Shown here one piece after another: positions 7,082 to 10,051 of a stretch of 10,051 nt of DNA (within the stretch, counting starts at the first letter, position 1; every line of letters starts with the position of its first letter). Under the pieces are notes generated by a model. The model was given only the letters and a program-made list of their open reading frames with translations, was not told the origin of the DNA and did no database searches. The position numbers and the translations under genes were made by a program. The stretch comes from Gammaproteobacteria bacterium (GTDB lineage Bacteria; Pseudomonadota; Gammaproteobacteria; Pseudomonadales; Pseudohongiellaceae): assembly GCA_003556835.1 (NCBI GenBank), contig PWQG01000241.1, positions 1 through 10,051 of the forward strand. Reading direction: 5' to 3'.

Positions 7082-10051
7082 AATTATCTCGCACCAGCCC
7101 AAGCGTCAATCCCAGCGCATAGGCCTGATCAAACCATTCTGTGTCAAATCCACGGATAACGCGCAGCTGATAAACCAAAGCTGAAGGTGGCGGCTCTCCG
7201 TTATGCCCGCCCAAAGCAATTGCCGCAGCAACAAACGGCGCACATCTTACGGGTCTTTGAAAGCCTGTAACGCCATCAAAGCGGAATTCATCATTCAGTA
7301 ATCCGCTGTCTGCGAGGCTCATCACTTCTTCGCCAACAGGCCAATGCTCATCGGCATCATGACGCCCGAGCATGGAATTCAGCTCAGCTGTTACTCGTTC
7401 TACGACAAAATCCGTTTGTAGTGCGCGTATCGGCTCAAGCGGGTTCTCCGGGATATTTCTGTCCGGGAAAACATGTTCCTGAAGCCAGGCACATAGCGAA
7501 TCGAAGTAGGGCCGGGCGGCTGATGCCTTATCCCGAAACTGTTGAAACACATTCCAGCATATCTCTTCGCCACCCTGGATCTCCTCCAATGACTTCCGGA
7601 GAAACGTGCTGTAGTCAAGCGCGGCCTGTTTCCAGTCTTGTGCCGGCAAAAGACCCCAGGCAAACGGCATCTGGTCAGCAAAGGCGATGATTTTCTCAAA
7701 GCGGGTGTCATCAGCCATGAGAAGCGCCATAACAAGCGCTCTGGGGCGCATCGGCAAATATCTGAGCACGTCCAGCAAACTGGGCGGGTAGTCCATCGCC
7801 AACTGAATGTAGGCCTGCAATAACGGCCAGTCCGGGTGGCCAGGCGACTCTCCCATGGCTTGCAGCACATCCATGATGCGCACAGCCCGCTGTTCCCGGT
7901 CAGGCTCACAAACTGCACCTGCCAGGCTGTCTTTTTGATTATCACTAACCGGGGGCTCGGTGCCGGGGATGACCCATATGACAGGGCGGAACCTGGCCCA
8001 GTCGTTATCTCGGCCGATCACCCACCAGGGGCCGGGTTTGAGTCCATCGGGTACTCGCCATTCCCCTGCAATGTCGTTGCGCGCCTGTAGTGAAACGCTG
8101 TCTTGATCGGGTGCCCACAGGGGGAACATTTCAACGACAATTCGTTCTTCCCAATGCTCGCCCAGCCGTTGCAGTTGTTGGGCAGATAAACCGACAGTCT
8201 GGTTTTCTGTATCCGGGTGAAACTCAATATCAAACCGCGCCACACGCACTTGCGCCAAATCCTCACCTGCCTGGGAGCGTAGTAACAGTTTGACCGTGTC
8301 GCCCGGATCCTCGCCCGCCGCAAAAAGGTGCTTCAGACGATCACTCCAGTCACCCAGGTTAATTTCCAGGTTGCCTTGATTGAGCGGGGGTAATCGCTCC
8401 AGCGAGCCGTGTGATCCCATCCCGGCCATAGCCGGGAGGAGTTCTATATCCAGTGAAAATCGCTCGCCATGAACCGGGTTTTGCAATATCGCCCACAGCC
8501 CGTACAAACGATCCAGAGTGACCAGCTCATCGTTGGCTAATTGACGGCCATCGAGTTTGAACATTGCGCCTTTCTGGGGGTAGGGGAGCTGCAGTTGAAG
8601 TGGTGTGGCCTCATTGGCACCACATTCGAGTATCAACGGCTCGATTGATGCGCTCGCTACTGTGCGGCATTCGACAACGTACCCGCTATCCCCGTTAGCT
8701 TGCAGGCCTGTTGTCTCGGCAGGGGAGATCACATGCACATCAAGCCCAACGGCGCCGTTGATTTGGTAACGCCCCGATTGGTTGCCGTGGCCAATGTTGT
8801 GTTCAATCTCAAGGCTGCCTGGTGCAACGTCGGCCATCCGGCGGATGCGCTCTATGCCGGTTTCGGGTTCAACCAGACGTAACCAGACTCGGCCAACGCA
8901 GGCCTGCATGTCTGTGCGCCAGTCAACGGACTTACCCAGTGGGCGCCACTGTATTTCACCTGGCGATTGCAGGAATCGTCCGGCATCTATTTGGTCGCGA
9001 AACCCGGGGGCTCCGGTATAAACGACACGACTGTTAAAAAGGCGAGGTAATGTCCTTCCATAAAGCTGTGGAGTGTTCCGGGTATCCTGAGCAGCTCGGG
9101 ACCTGATCCTGTATCGGTCACCATCCTCTGTTACAAAATCAACCGTTCCCTCGATACGAAAAACCTGCCGATCCAGTCCCTGTAGCCATCCAGTCTCGGT
9201 GCAAGTTGCAGTTTCAGCCGCTTCAGGGGCGCAACCGTGCGGCACAATCACCAAGGCAACATCTGCCTGGGTATTGGCAGATCCCTCAGTAAGCCAACGC
9301 CAGGGCAGGGCATCATTACCAGGCACAAAAACCCAGGGCGAGTCCCCCCAGGCATCACCATCTTCAACGGGTAAATCGGCAGTTTCATCCCCATTTTGCA
9401 GGCTTAGGCTGTATGCCTTGAGTACCTCGATGCCGCGTAACGAGACACCCTGTGCTTCTATCCATTCCCGCCTGTAGACAGGTTCTCCGGGCGACTGTCC
9501 AAGTCGGGTCAAGGTCGCGACAGGTTCTCTGCGGTGTTGCGAGGTAAGCAACAAGCGCAATCGGGGCTTTAGCTCTGTATCACTGTGGGTCAGGCCGGCC
9601 AGGGCAGCGGCTCTGATGCGACTCGGGAACTCTAGTGTTCTGAGCACAATGAACTGGTTGCCGTCGGCAGGCTTCAGGAATCCGCGCCAGCGGGGCCGTG
9701 CTGCAGCTTCGAGGGCCAGCTCGCGGGATTCTTCCACCAGATTTTTGAACAGGACCTCAGCGACTTCATCATCGAGGCGCATGGGCAGCGTTAACCGCCA
9801 ATCGGGCACGTGCTCATCGAGCTCGGCGATGGGATCATCGGCATCGCCGATTTCGGTTTGAAGCTCTACAGTACGACCAATCAGAGCGCTGGCCAGACGA
9901 ATGACTTCATCGTTTTGCAGGGACTGGGGAAGTGTGTGTGCTTTAGCGCGTGAAAGGGCTTCAAGATCACTGCCCATGCGGTCATGGTAGCCCTGCAGAA
10001 TACTGCGGAAGTAGCGGCGGAGATTGGCCCCTTCACGGTGTAACAAGCGCA
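7065..10051 (-). CDS. druH: DruH-like protein (YjiT / STY4851-ECs_5259 type), Druantia type III partner (partial, 5' end outside window)
   Basis: The frame is open to the right edge. The first in-window start-like codon is a TTG at 10046 reading into LLHREGANLRRYF, which looks internal, so the true N-terminus lies outside; 993 residues follow that codon. From there, ~1-115 look helical and charged. Residues ~120-700 are beta-rich, with many alternating strands and aromatic/Gly patterns such as GPWWVIGRDNDWARFRPVIW (672-691), suggesting stacked beta-sandwich modules. Residues ~705-993 are mainly helical. I see no Walker motifs, nuclease or protease signature, zinc cluster or membrane span. Family assignment is from recognition of the YjiT/STY4851-type pattern and from gene order: this kind of protein precedes the DUF1998 helicase in type III Druantia. 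Its role is not established; a scaffold or recognition partner for the helicase is inference. The stop overlaps the helicase start by 4 bases. The frame has no internal stop or shift. Confidence 0.7.
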   Translation of the reverse strand, partial: RLLHREGANLRRYFRSILQGYHDRMGSDLEALSRAKAHTLPQSLQNDEVIRLASALIGRTVELQTEIGDADDPIAELDEHVPDWRLTLPMRLDDEVAEVLFKNLVEESRELALEAAARPRWRGFLKPADGNQFIVLRTLEFPSRIRAAALAGLTHSDTELKPRLRLLLTSQHRREPVATLTRLGQSPGEPVYRREWIEAQGVSLRGIEVLKAYSLSLQNGDETADLPVEDGDAWGDSPWVFVPGNDALPWRWLTEGSANTQADVALVIVPHGCAPEAAETATCTETGWLQGLDRQVFRIEGTVDFVTEDGDRYRIRSRAAQDTRNTPQLYGRTLPRLFNSRVVYTGAPGFRDQIDAGRFLQSPGEIQWRPLGKSVDWRTDMQACVGRVWLRLVEPETGIERIRRMADVAPGSLEIEHNIGHGNQSGRYQINGAVGLDVHVISPAETTGLQANGDSGYVVECRTVASASIEPLILECGANEATPLQLQLPYPQKGAMFKLDGRQLANDELVTLDRLYGLWAILQNPVHGERFSLDIELLPAMAGMGSHGSLERLPPLNQGNLEINLGDWSDRLKHLFAAGEDPGDTVKLLLRSQAGEDLAQVRVARFDIEFHPDTENQTVGLSAQQLQRLGEHWEERIVVEMFPLWAPDQDSVSLQARNDIAGEWRVPDGLKPGPWWVIGRDNDWARFRPVIWVIPGTEPPVSDNQKDSLAGAVCEPDREQRAVRIMDVLQAMGESPGHPDWPLLQAYIQLAMDYPPSLLDVLRYLPMRPRALVMALLMADDTRFEKIIAFADQMPFAWGLLPAQDWKQAALDYSTFLRKSLEEIQGGEEICWNVFQQFRDKASAARPYFDSLCAWLQEHVFPDRNIPENPLEPIRALQTDFVVERVTAELNSMLGRHDADEHWPVGEEVMSLADSGLLNDEFRFDGVTGFQRPVRCAPFVAAAIALGGHNGEPPPSALVYQLRVIRGFDTEWFDQAYALGLTLGLVRDNWEGSL

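Noticed and set aside
7066..7083. TTG at 7083 as helicase start
   Set aside because: No good Shine-Dalgarno upstream of it; the GGGAGGG lies after it and is correctly spaced for the TTG at 7068.

Overview
The window holds two very large genes and the start of a third, all on the minus strand. It reads like an accessory (defence-island) segment of a gammaproteobacterium, possibly a marine one. That taxonomic guess is inference: it rests on moderate-to-high GC, proteobacterial-style ribosome binding sites and a gammaproteobacterial-looking FG-GAP lipoprotein. No marker gene is present to fix the taxon.

Region by region, in transcription order (right to left): (1) 10051-7065 is the 3' portion of a large protein of the YjiT / STY4851-ECs_5259 type, the best match to DruH. 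Its N-terminus lies outside the window. (2) 7068-832 is an intact ~2078-residue DEAH-box superfamily 2 helicase with a C-terminal DUF1998 (MZB) zinc domain, the best match to DruE. (3) 831-637 is a short intergenic stretch with a strong hairpin just after the druE stop and further inverted repeats ahead of the next gene. (4) 636-1 is the N-terminal part of an exported lipoprotein with a fibronectin-III-like region and FG-GAP/beta-propeller repeats. Its 3' end lies outside the window.

The two large genes overlap by four bases (TTGA, stop and start interlocked) behind a strong GGGAGGG ribosome binding site, so they are almost certainly translated as a coupled pair. A large protein without recognisable enzymatic motifs followed by a ~2000-residue DUF1998 helicase is the arrangement of type III Druantia anti-phage defence (druH-druE). 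I regard that as the main content of the window. The mechanism of this subtype is poorly understood. The helicase here carries two unusually large insertions in its motor, several cysteine clusters and a C-terminal domain that may have a phospholipase-D-like fold.

The lipoprotein gene is on the same strand, but it is separated by 195 bp and a probable transcript-end hairpin. It is more likely the flanking gene at the edge of the defence locus than part of the system. No tRNA, insertion sequence, CRISPR array or attachment site was seen.
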